From a bacterium (lineage in GTDB: Bacteria > Patescibacteriota > Minisyncoccia > Phycocordibacterales > Phycocordibacteraceae), in assembly GCA_021784815.1 (NCBI GenBank), contig JAJYHK010000015.1, forward strand, positions 1 to 38,593: a stretch of DNA of 38,593 nt, given 5' to 3'. The notes under the pieces are model-generated. The model worked only from the letters and a program-made list of their open reading frames with translations. It was not told where the DNA came from and made no database searches. Positions 6,196 through 12,959 of the stretch are shown here, piece by piece; positions within the stretch are counted from its first letter, which is position 1, and each line of letters begins with the position of its first letter. The position numbers were made by a program, and so were the translations under genes.

Positions 6196-6551
6196 TGGCG
6201 CGTGCGGCAGATAGGGCGATTCGCTCTCAAAGCAACGAGACGGACCGGATCGATCGGCGACTCGCGGACATCCGGGGGTTGGTGTGGGAGGCGTTCAAAA
6301 AACGCCTTATGTCTTGGTCTGACATAGCCGCTGAGGCGGGGCTTTGCACCGTAACGGTGGAGAACTTCGCCTTCGGCATCACCAGGCGGCCACACCTCAA
6401 CACCGTCGAAGCGCTTCTCGAAGCCTTGGGCGTGGAGACCTTCTGCAGACTTCCGAACAGCAAAAGGTACGTGCGGGCAAGTTCCTTCGCAAGTGTTCCC
6501 ATCGGGGAACGTCCTGCCAAGACGCGGCGCAAGCAACGTTCGCGGTCTTGA
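6195..6551 (+). CDS. Helix-turn-helix DNA-binding regulator
   Basis: 118 aa from ATG 6195, preceded by GGGGAGGG (6181-6188) and overlapping the previous stop codon by one base (TGATG), so translationally coupled. Residues about 38-80 contain a XRE/phage-repressor-like HTH: SWSDIAAEAGLCTVTVENFAFG, then a following helix (HLNTVEALLEALGVE) typical of the XRE fold. The C-terminal tail is basic (KTRRKQRSRS). It probably represses its own promoter at the inverted repeat over the -35 (5664-5684). A strong intrinsic terminator follows. Confidence 0.75.
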   Translation: MARAADRAIRSQSNETDRIDRRLADIRGLVWEAFKKRLMSWSDIAAEAGLCTVTVENFAFGITRRPHLNTVEALLEALGVETFCRLPNSKRYVRASSFASVPIGERPAKTRRKQRSRS

Positions 6552-6564
6552 GGACTGCGCCCCC

Positions 6565-6615
6565 AGCCGCAGCGGAGAGGTTAACTCCTCTCTGCTGCGG
6601 CTTTGCTTTTTGTCA
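6565..6615 (+). terminator. Strong intrinsic terminator
   Basis: AGCCGCAGC (6565-6573) pairs with GCTGCGGCT (6594-6602), extended by one G-T pair and GAGAGG/CCTCTC, giving a 16-bp stem with a 6-nt loop, followed by TTGCTTTTTG. Ends the operon 5767-6551. Confidence 0.9.
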
Positions 6616-6710
6616 CGGGAACCTTCTGGTCAATAGTTGCCAACTTCTAGTACGGCGCCGCGTACGAAGCGGAACGCGTAACAAATCAAAATCGCGCCGC
6701 CATCAAACGT

Positions 6711-6736
6711 CTCTAATTTTGCAAAACCGGGCTTAG
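6711..6736. repeat. 26-bp direct repeat, copy 2
   Basis: See copy 1 at 5635-5660. Here the TTTTGCAAAA palindrome is at 6717-6726 and is followed by TATATATAG (6739-6747), a -10-like stretch, then by the truncated ParB-like gene at 6788. Confidence 0.7.
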
Positions 6737-6787
6737 TGTATATATAGAGGGGCTTTTCTTAATCACGCCCTGCTACATACGCCCATC

Positions 6788-6925
6788 ATGGCTACCATCA
6801 CACAGCCAAAACTCCGCATCGAGTACGTTCCAACTGACTCTCTCACGCACGCGCCATATAACCCTCGGACCATCGACGACTCGACCAAAAAAGCGGTTAT
6901 CGAGGATTCGGTCGGGAATTTTTGA
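6788..6925 (+). pseudogene. N-terminal fragment of a ParB-like protein
   Basis: 45 codons from ATG to TGA. LRIEYVPTDSLTHAPYNPRTID matches the start of ParB/sulfiredoxin-like domains found in phage and plasmid DNA-modification proteins (strand, then NPR motif), and EDSVGNF corresponds to the following helix. The catalytic or CTP-binding GERR-type motif and everything after are missing; the frame ends where the sequence changes character, about 120 bp from the tRNA. Probably cut by the event that formed the right end of the island. Confidence 0.6.
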
Positions 6926-7042
6926 AATTTATATCGGAGCCTGCTGAGGATGTCCGGGAATAGGGCCTTCAGGTCTGCACGATAAGCAAGTCTTTGGGCT
7001 ACGGATCAGGCCTTCAGGGTTGATACCGATAAAAAAGTGTGT
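6926..7042. other. Island/tRNA junction, no gene seen
   Basis: 117 bp without a convincing reading frame. It contains GGCCTTCAGG twice (6963 and 7009 regions). On the minus strand, just after the tRNA-Trp CCA end, comes ACACACTTTTTT, a T-run that may help end the tRNA transcript. Confidence 0.4.
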
Positions 7043-7116
7043 TGGCGGGCCCACCAGGACTCGAACCTGGGACGGCGGTTTTGGAGACCGCTGTTTTACC
7101 ACTAAACTATAGGCCC
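7043..7116 (-). tRNA. tRNA-Trp(CCA)
   Basis: 74 nt including an encoded CCA. Acceptor GGGCCTA pairs with TGGGCCC (one G-T pair), with discriminator G. The anticodon arm GCGGT-CTCCAAA-ACCGC gives anticodon CCA, reading UGG. The T-arm has the GGTTCGAGTCC form. The last 14 nt before the 3' end are duplicated at 3333-3346, so this gene is probably the integration site of the island at lower coordinates. Confidence 0.95.
7045..7058. repeat. Right copy of att-like repeat inside tRNA-Trp
   Basis: 14 bp identical to 3333-3346, covering the acceptor 3' strand and part of the T-stem. Being inside the tRNA, this copy would be the one that restores the gene after integration. Confidence 0.4.
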
Positions 7117-7194
7117 TAACGCGCTTTACGATAGCAAACTCACGGCAATGGGGAAAGCGCTGTTCTTGCCGTGATTGCGCGGTATTATGCAGCT

Positions 7195-8100
7195 ATGAGT
7201 TCTCGACGGTCGTTTGTGGGCTCGGCGTTTTTTGTAGTTGGAACAGCGCTATTCCTGCCATCGCTTGCTCATGCAACCGGCATTCCTTTTTTCGGGCCGA
7301 TCGTGCAAGGCGCTAGTCAAACCTGTGCCGGTAATTTCTCCGGGCTCCTGCAAGTCGTAAGTAATGCCTTGGCATTTTTGCTGACAATGGCGATCGTATT
7401 CATTGCGCCACTCATGATTGCCTATGCGGGTTTCCTCATGGTGTTTGAACCGGCATCGCCGGGCGGACACAACAAAGCGCGTACGCTTCTCATTAATGTC
7501 GTGGAAGGTATCGTCATAGCGCTCGCCTCGTGGCTCATCGTCAATATGGTGCTCGTTGGACTCACGGCGAAGAGTATCACCGACTGGACGACCGGCGTTT
7601 TTAACGGAGGGCCGGCAACGTGCTTGCCGATAGACGTAAGCGAGACGTATACAGGACAGACGGTCCTTCCAGGGAGCGGTACGGTGAGCTCGTCCGGTGC
7701 GGGCGCGATAAGTACAGGATCGAATGCACAGTGCGATGCTAGCAATATGTCGTGCAGCCCCTCTGCTCTGGAAAGCGTCGGGTTAGGGCAAAGCCAGGCG
7801 AACGTCATGTCCTGCATTGCGGTGACGGAAAGTTCAGGGAATCCGGCCACGCCGCCCTATAACCAGACCCACCATGGCTCTGATTCGACCGCGTGTGGCA
7901 CCTTCCAGATCACGCAGACGACCTGGAAGGCGATGAATCCATCCGGTTCGTGCAACGATTGGGCATCGAGCTGCACAAATGCTTCATGCAACGCGCAAGT
8001 TGCAACGATGCTCGTTTCCCAGAGCGGTTATAGTAGTTGGACATGCCCGGGGTGTAACTCGAAAGCCGCCTCGTGCGTGTCGGCATACGGGGGGAATTGA
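7195..8100 (+). CDS. VirB2/TrbC-like membrane protein fused to a lysozyme-like domain
   Basis: 301 aa from ATG 7195; TATTAT at 7183-7188 ends 6 nt before it, so leaderless, and an in-frame GTG at 7171 lies before the -10. Order: signal peptide (about 1-27, ending SLAHA), a Cys-containing loop, two long hydrophobic helices (about 50-80 and 98-123, separated by GGHNKAR) as in VirB2/TrbC pilin-type subunits, a Ser/Gly/Thr linker, then a lytic-transglycosylase/lysozyme-like domain (about 185-300) with catalytic Glu in AVTESSGNP and ACGTFQITQTTWKAM, rich in Cys. Likely embedded in the membrane and acting on peptidoglycan as part of a secretion or pilus-like machine. The VirD4-like ATPase at 34180 may belong to the same type of machinery. 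Confidence 0.8.
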   Translation: MSSRRSFVGSAFFVVGTALFLPSLAHATGIPFFGPIVQGASQTCAGNFSGLLQVVSNALAFLLTMAIVFIAPLMIAYAGFLMVFEPASPGGHNKARTLLINVVEGIVIALASWLIVNMVLVGLTAKSITDWTTGVFNGGPATCLPIDVSETYTGQTVLPGSGTVSSSGAGAISTGSNAQCDASNMSCSPSALESVGLGQSQANVMSCIAVTESSGNPATPPYNQTHHGSDSTACGTFQITQTTWKAMNPSGSCNDWASSCTNASCNAQVATMLVSQSGYSSWTCPGCNSKAASCVSAYGGN

Positions 8101-8109
8101 ACTATCTCT

Positions 8110-8691
8110 ATGCGTCTAAAGATACTCCTCATAGGAACAGGGATCGTCATCATAACGCTCTTCGTAGTGTCGTATGTTGTCCGTAGTACGGAACCCAGGC
8201 CGACGCCGCAGGCGGACGGAGGGGGCCTTCCGGTCGCTCCCACGCAGACCACGGGGCAGAATACGGGCACAGGAGTCACGACGCTTGCAACAAGTAGCTC
8301 CCCGCGTAGTGCGGGGACGATGGTCATTTCAGGTACCGATGGGAGCGCGATAACGACGCTCGATTTTATGTCAGCGACCACAACCACGGAAGACGCATCG
8401 AACCGCGGCCTGTATCACCTCAATGTTCCGCCAAGTGCAAACCCTTCCGCTCCGTATGATATTACATACGAAAGTGCCACGCAGTACTTCAACATAAGCC
8501 TCCTAGCGGAGCCGATTGGACAAACCCGCGTTGAAATGGAACACGACCTCATGACGAAGCTTGGCGTTTCCGAAAATGCAATGTGCCTTTTGAACTACAT
8601 GGTGAGCGTGCCGTACTGGGTCAATGCATTCTATACGGGCAAAAACCTCGGGTTCAGTTTCTGCCCCGGTGCGGTGGTACTGCCGCAATAG
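8110..8691 (+). CDS. Membrane-anchored protein of unknown function
   Basis: 193 aa. One N-terminal hydrophobic segment (about 5-24), a Gly/Thr/Pro/Ser-rich linker (about 30-70), then a folded C-terminal domain (YHLNVPPSANPSAPYDITYE, EHDLMTKLGVSENAMCLLNYMVSVPYWVNAFYTGKNLGFSFC). Two Cys in the last 40 residues could form a disulfide, fitting an extracytoplasmic location and the DsbA-like protein at 31350. It follows the VirB2/lysozyme fusion by 9 nt and is probably co-transcribed. Its 3' end overlaps miaA on the other strand by 38 bp. Confidence 0.75.
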   Translation: MRLKILLIGTGIVIITLFVVSYVVRSTEPRPTPQADGGGLPVAPTQTTGQNTGTGVTTLATSSSPRSAGTMVISGTDGSAITTLDFMSATTTTEDASNRGLYHLNVPPSANPSAPYDITYESATQYFNISLLAEPIGQTRVEMEHDLMTKLGVSENAMCLLNYMVSVPYWVNAFYTGKNLGFSFCPGAVVLPQ

Positions 8692-9535
8692 TGTGCTCGC
8701 CGCGCAGCTTGCGCAGCCACGCTTTTTGTCGGCGCGCGTACTGCCAGAGCTTCGCGGAAAGTGCCGGCAAAAGTGAGGCCTCGCTGCGCTCTCCGCGAAG
8801 GAATTCGCCGACCATGCGGTATTCGAGCCCGAGCTCATTGAGGCGATCGTCACCCAGCGCCGCGCGTACCGAGCGGACCTCTTGAACGAGGCCGCGTGCA
8901 AGTGCGTCCGCGAGGCGCGCATCGATGCGCGTACGGAGCTCCGGTCCCGCCGGGTCAATGACGACCCACTCAACTTCGTACCGTGAATCGCCGACATCTC
9001 GCTGGGGCACCTTGTCGTGCGCATGAATGATCTCAAGCGCGCGAATGAGACGGCGGCGATTCTTCGGATCGAGCTCTTGGGCGCGGCGCGGATCGGCCGC
9101 GAGTATCCGAGCAAGAAGCTCTTCATCGCCTAGTAAACTCAAAGCTGCTCGAAGTGCTAGATCAGGATGGGTTTCCTGCGGCAAGCCGTTAAGGAGCGCG
9201 TCGAAATAAAAGTGGGTGCCGCCGGCAAGTATGGGGAGCTTGCCGCGCGCGGCGATCTCCTCGATGAGCCGCGACGCGTCCCCCACGAATTCACCGGCCG
9301 AGTAGCGCTCGTGCGGATCGCGAACATCAATAAGATGGTGCGGCACGCCGCGCATCTCCTGCGCGGTAATCTTCTCGGTGCCGATATCAAGGTGTCGGTA
9401 GACCTGCCGGGAGTCCACCGAGATAACCTCGCCGTTGCGCGCGATCGCTTCAGCGACCGCGCGCGCGGTTTTGCCTGAGGCGGTCGGCCCGACGATGCAG
9501 AGAATTTCCAGCTTTTCTGGGCTTTTGTCGGCCAT
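8654..9535 (-). CDS. miaA: tRNA dimethylallyltransferase MiaA
   Basis: 293 aa from ATG 9535. Transfers a dimethylallyl group to N6 of A37 in tRNAs that read codons starting with U. Visible: P-loop GPTASGKT (16-23), DSRQVYRHLDIGTEK, PHHLIDVRDPHERYSAGEF, GGTHFYFDALLNGLP, NRRRLIRALEI, and the C-terminal QYARRQKAWLRKL helix. Length is normal for the family. The start is set by an extended -10 (TGATACCAT; box at 9544-9549) ending 8 nt upstream; an earlier in-frame ATG (9553) overlaps that promoter. The promoter is divergent and interleaved with that of the peroxiredoxin. Confidence 0.95.
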   Translation of the reverse strand: MADKSPEKLEILCIVGPTASGKTARAVAEAIARNGEVISVDSRQVYRHLDIGTEKITAQEMRGVPHHLIDVRDPHERYSAGEFVGDASRLIEEIAARGKLPILAGGTHFYFDALLNGLPQETHPDLALRAALSLLGDEELLARILAADPRRAQELDPKNRRRLIRALEIIHAHDKVPQRDVGDSRYEVEWVVIDPAGPELRTRIDARLADALARGLVQEVRSVRAALGDDRLNELGLEYRMVGEFLRGERSEASLLPALSAKLWQYARRQKAWLRKLRGEHTIAAVPPHRGRN

Positions 9536-9543
9536 TGCGCGCG

Positions 9544-9553
9544 ATGGTATCAT
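9544..9553. promoter_or_regulatory. Interleaved divergent -10 boxes for miaA and the peroxiredoxin
   Basis: Plus strand TGG-TATCAT has its box at 9548-9553; minus strand TGA-TACCAT has its box at 9544-9549. Both are extended -10 elements sharing two base pairs, so RNA polymerase can serve only one gene at a time. The peroxiredoxin then has a 25-nt gap to its ATG, whereas miaA has 8 nt. Confidence 0.55.
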
Positions 9554-9578
9554 GAGTCGTACGTAATTAAAAAGCGTC

Positions 9579-10244
9579 ATGAAAGAGACTAAGAGCAATT
9601 ATTGCGAGCACTGCGGCGAATTCCACGATACGGTTCAGGACTACACTTCGCAGGTGAAGGTGGGGGAGATGGTGCCGGATTTCGAGTTTGAGGCGTACCA
9701 ACACGGCGCGATCTCGACACGATCGCTCTCCTCGCTGCGCGGGAAGTGGGTTGTGCTCGTTTTTTATCCGGCGGATTTCACTTTCGTGTGCCCGACCGAG
9801 CTCGAGGAGTTTGCTCATCTCTATCCGAAATTCCGCGAGTGCAACGCCGAAGTGATCTCGGTCTCAACGGACTCGGTTTACGTGCATAAAGCGTGGCACG
9901 AAACTTCTCTGCAGATTAAGAACGTGCAGTATCCAATGGCGGCCGATCCGTCTGGCAAACTTGCGTATGCCTTTGGCGTACTTATTGAGGGCGGCGAGCC
10001 GGAGCTCACGTCGGACGAAGGCTTTGCCCAGCGGGGAACGTTTATCATCGATTCTACCGGCACCCTGCGCGCTATGGAGGTGAGCGATAGCTCAGTGGGC
10101 CGCAGCGCGGCGGAGACGCTTCGCAAACTCGAGGCGTGCCAGTTCGTTGACACGCACAAGGGTCAGGCCTGTCCGGCCTCGTGGCAGCCCGGGCACGGGG
10201 CTATCGAAATTGACGAGGGGCTTAAGAATCATGCAGGGCAATAG
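9579..10244 (+). CDS. AhpC/Prx1-type 2-Cys peroxiredoxin
   Basis: 221 aa. Reduces hydrogen peroxide and organic peroxides in the cytoplasm. Peroxidatic Cys71 lies in FTFVCPTELEEF, with Thr and Arg of the active site following; the resolving Cys (about 198) is in HKGQACPASWQPG, making it a typical 2-Cys enzyme. An N-terminal extension carries CEHCG, a CxxC pair not normal for AhpC, which might bind metal or relay electrons. No AhpF is nearby; thioredoxin is the likely reductant (inferred). The promoter at 9548-9553 is shared in part with miaA. The stop codon falls within the start of an XRE-gene remnant. Confidence 0.93.
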   Translation: MKETKSNYCEHCGEFHDTVQDYTSQVKVGEMVPDFEFEAYQHGAISTRSLSSLRGKWVVLVFYPADFTFVCPTELEEFAHLYPKFRECNAEVISVSTDSVYVHKAWHETSLQIKNVQYPMAADPSGKLAYAFGVLIEGGEPELTSDEGFAQRGTFIIDSTGTLRAMEVSDSSVGRSAAETLRKLEACQFVDTHKGQACPASWQPGHGAIEIDEGLKNHAGQ

Positions 10245-10365
10245 CTTGGCGCAAGTAAAAGAGGAACTCGTTAGCAACATAGAGAACGGCAAGTCGAATC
10301 CGACGCTGGCGGCTATCGCTAGGCTCGCAAGGGCATTGCGTGTATCAATCAGAGAAGAGAATTGA
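10231..10365 (+). pseudogene. Remnant of an XRE-family HTH gene
   Basis: The frame SNIENGKSNPTLAAIARLARALRVSI is the second half of a classic XRE HTH (recognition helix end, then helices 4 and 5). The first helices are missing; the segment before it (QGNSLAQVKEEL) looks like helix 2 joined directly, i.e. an internal deletion of about 10 residues. It overlaps the last codons of the peroxiredoxin in another frame. Probably a non-functional leftover. Confidence 0.6.
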
Positions 10366-10421
10366 TAAGATAAATGAGGCTATTCCAAACAGAAGAGCTA
10401 GGAGCGGTCGGGTTAGTAGAT

Positions 10422-11197
10422 TTAGCCAAACTTTGTGTAGGTCGAGCCGTCTGCCTTGCCGCATTCGTAGTAATCGCAACCTGCGTGTCCCCAACAAGCG
10501 GAAGGCTGGCATGTGCCAGGAGAAACGACAGTGAGCCGCTCGAACGCTAGTGGCGGAGCGCGGTACCCTTGATATGTGGTTTTGTGGACGATGAACGAGT
10601 ACCGGCCTGCCAACAGGCCTTGATGAGACGCCCAAACAGCGTTGGCTGCCGAGGCAGTGAATGTCCAACATCCTAAAGTTACAGAAACAACACCTTGGAA
10701 TAGCGGGCTTATGTATTCGGTGCTTGCGGCTGGCACTGGCCCATCAATTTCCATGACGAGTTTCGACACCCGACCGCTGAGCCAGTGATGGTAGGAAATG
10801 CAGATGTAACAACTCCATTTCCGTCAAATATTAATGTTACTGAAGCGCTGGGAAGGTCTGCAGATTGTGGAATGGTCGGATTACTGCTTGTCTAAGGAGT
10901 GATTGGTGCGTGTTGCGGAGAAGTTATTGCAGACGATGAAGAAGCTGTTGTTTGTGGTACGAGAACCTCACTTTTGGGGACTGGCGACTGAGTAACAATT
11001 TCAATTTGCCACAAGAAGATAAGAAGTACAGCAATAAACGGCACAAGAAGGAGAAATGGCGTCGACCAGAACGCTTGCAAAACATTCGTTTTCTGGCGGG
11101 CGGCGCTTACGATTTCTGCGATGAGCAGAGCAATGGCCGCACAAACAATCACCAACATAAGTACTAGTGGGATGTCCTGAGCGATTCGGAGCCACAA
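10422..11197 (-). pseudogene. Interrupted gene for a membrane-anchored surface protein
   Basis: First part (10892-11197): two hydrophobic segments (PLVLMLVIVCAAIALLIAEIV; FLLLVPFIAVLLIFLWQI) then a Ser-rich stretch to a TAG at 10892. The same frame continues beyond the stop as coding-like sequence (NPTIPQSADLP, TLIFDGNGVV, FPTITGSAVG), then shifts frame at a GGG run near 10771. The second part (10422-10769) continues SKLVMEIDGPV, a WTFTASA-type beta domain (GRYSFIVHKTTYQGY) and a Cys-rich tail. So one nonsense mutation plus a one-base deletion, or sequencing errors. The start is uncertain: only a TTG at 11197. The beta domain looks like an Ig-like surface module. Confidence 0.6.
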
Positions 11198-11269
11198 TGG
11201 ACAGAGAAAATCCGGCCAACCGACCGGAGTTGCTGCCGTTACCGAAAAGATAACGGGGCAAGAGAAAAA

Positions 11270-11440
11270 TCACTCAATTACAACTGCCACGACCGCAGCG
11301 GCAACATACCCGCCGATAAGGACATACTCGAACATGCGCAAACGACGGGGCGTTGTCTCATTCCTAAACAGAAGTAGTGGCAATACGCCTAAAACTGCTG
11401 GGACTGCGAGCAGAAGTATATAAAGCAGAATGTAGTACAC
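11270..11440 (-). CDS. 56-aa membrane protein
   Basis: GTG start at 11440. Two hydrophobic helices, YYILLYILLLAVPAVLGVL then YVLIGGYVAAAVVAVVI, joined by a short basic loop (RNETTPRRLR), so a small hairpin-like integral membrane protein. TAGAAT (minus strand; plus 11449-11454) ends 8 nt before the start, matching the leaderless pattern of core genes in this window. It lies just upstream of the interrupted surface-protein gene on the same strand and may have formed an operon with it. Confidence 0.55.
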   Translation of the reverse strand: MYYILLYILLLAVPAVLGVLPLLLFRNETTPRRLRMFEYVLIGGYVAAAVVAVVIE

Positions 11441-11454
11441 ACCGGCATTCTAAC

Positions 11455-11677
11455 TAATATATATGCAGCGAGATAGGGGAGTTTTCACCACCCGTAAGGA
11501 TCAGTGAAAAGAAATAAACTCTGCACACCACGCGCACGGGACGGGTAGGGCAAGGGGTGTGCTCCATGATTGCGACCTCATCTCGAAAAAATCCTCCCTC
11601 CAAAAAATATTCGACTTTCGTATCTTCGAACCTCACCCTCTCGGCGCGCGAAGCGCGCGGTTTGCCCCAAGAACCTT
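11455..11677. other. Region downstream of tRNA-Leu, structured, no sure gene
   Basis: About 220 bp on the 3' side of tRNA-Leu. It holds a 7-bp inverted repeat, GCACACC (11523-11529) / GGTGTGC (11556-11562), and GCGCGC-GAA-GCGCGC near 11645-11660. On the minus strand GGAGGGAGG is followed by ATTTTTTCGAG and an ATG opening a 26-codon frame; a longer minus-strand frame also crosses the tRNA. Neither is accepted as a gene. Confidence 0.35.
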
Positions 11678-11707
11678 GGTTTTCTTTGGCATACGCCAAA
11701 GAAAACC
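11678..11707. terminator. 13-bp perfect hairpin after tRNA-Leu
   Basis: GGTTTTCTTTGGC (11678-11690), loop ATAC, GCCAAAGAAAACC (11695-11707). It lies 28 nt past the tRNA-Leu 3' end on the minus strand. No T-run follows, so termination or 3'-end processing is inferred from position and stability. Confidence 0.45.
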
Positions 11708-11734
11708 GCTCTGAAAATAACTTTGTTTCTCCTC

Positions 11735-11818
11735 TGGTGCCGGGAGAGAGACTCGAACTCTCATGTCTTGCGACAGTGGGTTTTGAATCCACCGCGTCTA
11801 CCATTCCGCCATCCCGGC
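11735..11818 (-). tRNA. tRNA-Leu(CAA)
   Basis: 84 nt with encoded CCA. Acceptor GCCGGGA pairs with TCCCGGC, discriminator A. Long variable arm (TGTCGCAAGACA) as expected for leucine tRNA. Anticodon loop TTCAAAA gives CAA, reading UUG; the innermost anticodon-stem pair is A-C, a mismatch worth noting. The T-arm is GAGAGTTCGAGTCTCTC. Confidence 0.93.
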
Positions 11819-11876
11819 TTGCTTGTGCATACCGTAGCATTTTTAACGCGCAATTTCATCGTGGTACAATCCGTCC

Positions 11877-12938
11877 ATGAACGAGGAGGCGCGGTACATT
11901 CCAACCAAGTACGATTCGATTTTCTGGGTCGAAACGGATCGTATTCGGCCCAATCCGTATCAGCCGCGGCGTGAGTTCAGCGAAGAAGGATTGCGCGCGC
12001 TCGCTGACAGCATCCGCCAGTACGGGCTCCTCCAGCCGCTGACCGTTACGCGCGAGGAGGTGGAGAAGCCGGACGGCGGCCTCGAGACGCACTACGAGCT
12101 TATTGCCGGAGAACGGCGCCTGCGCGCAAGCAAGCTCGCCGGGCTTAAGCAGGTTCCGGTCGTTATTCGTGTGGGCGAGACGAGTCGTACGAAGCTCGAG
12201 CTCGCCATCATCGAAAACCTGCAGCGCGAAGATCTTAACGCCATCGATCGCGCAAAGGCGCTTCAGCAGCTCGTGAGTGAGTTCGGCATTTCGCACGGAG
12301 AGACGGCCGCTAAGATCGGCAAGAGCCGCGAGTACGTAAGCAATTCGCTTCGCCTCTTGGCGCTTCCGGAACACATGCAGACGGCGATCACGACGAAAGA
12401 AATCACCGAAGGCCATGCGCGCGCGCTGCTTGCGCTCGCTGACCGTCTCGAGGAACAGGAGACGCTCTTTAAAGAAATCGTGCTCAAGAAGATCACGGTA
12501 CGCGTTGCCGAACGCATTGCGCGCTCGATCGCGCAAGAACGGGTCCGCAAGCATCACCGCAAGACGCCCGAGATGGCAGAGCTCGAGAAAACGCTTGCCG
12601 AGTGTCTCGGGACGCGGGTCATTATCGAAGCAGGCACCGAAGGAGGCAGGCTCATGATCGACTTTTTCTCGCCGGAAGACCTCGCCTCGCTCGTGTCGGC
12701 GCTCGCAGCAGAACGCGGTGTGCAGATCGTCTCTGAAGCCGCTGTCCACGTATCCACGGAGCCGTACGAGAGCGCGTCGCAGACGGTGCCGGAATCAAAT
12801 AAGGACGATTCGATCGCGGCATTTCCGACATACCCAAATACGACGCAAGTAACGGATGATCCGATAGCTCCTGCGGCGCCCGAAGAGCCGCAGGAGGGCG
12901 AAGAAGATCTCTACGCGGTGAGCTCCTTCACGGTGTAG
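11877..12938 (+). CDS. parB: Chromosome-partition protein ParB
   Basis: 353 aa. ParB clamps onto parS DNA using CTP and helps segregate the chromosome. N-terminal CTP-binding domain: RIRPNPYQPRREF, SIRQYGLLQPL, AGERRLRA (GERR 78-81), ENLQREDLNAIDRA. Central HTH domain: FGISHGETAAKIGKSREYVSNSLRLLALP. The C-terminal part is longer than usual and ends in an acidic, Pro-rich tail (EEPQEGEEDLYAV). No parA is in this window. An extended -10 (TGGTACAAT; box at 11865-11870) ends 6 nt before the ATG, with no Shine-Dalgarno. A bidirectional terminator separates it from convergent rel. Confidence 0.95.
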   Translation: MNEEARYIPTKYDSIFWVETDRIRPNPYQPRREFSEEGLRALADSIRQYGLLQPLTVTREEVEKPDGGLETHYELIAGERRLRASKLAGLKQVPVVIRVGETSRTKLELAIIENLQREDLNAIDRAKALQQLVSEFGISHGETAAKIGKSREYVSNSLRLLALPEHMQTAITTKEITEGHARALLALADRLEEQETLFKEIVLKKITVRVAERIARSIAQERVRKHHRKTPEMAELEKTLAECLGTRVIIEAGTEGGRLMIDFFSPEDLASLVSALAAERGVQIVSEAAVHVSTEPYESASQTVPESNKDDSIAAFPTYPNTTQVTDDPIAPAAPEEPQEGEEDLYAVSSFTV

Positions 12939-12959
12939 GCTCGTTTCCCGCGGAAGCAA

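Noticed and set aside
10892-10894. Reassigned TAG codon
   Set aside because: Other genes in the window use TAG as a normal stop (for example 1900-1902, 5622-5624), and a frameshift follows in the same gene, so decay or error is simpler.
11454-11840. 128-aa minus-strand frame through tRNA-Leu
   Set aside because: It reads through a complete tRNA gene, so the first half cannot be protein; the second half is reported only as a structured region.
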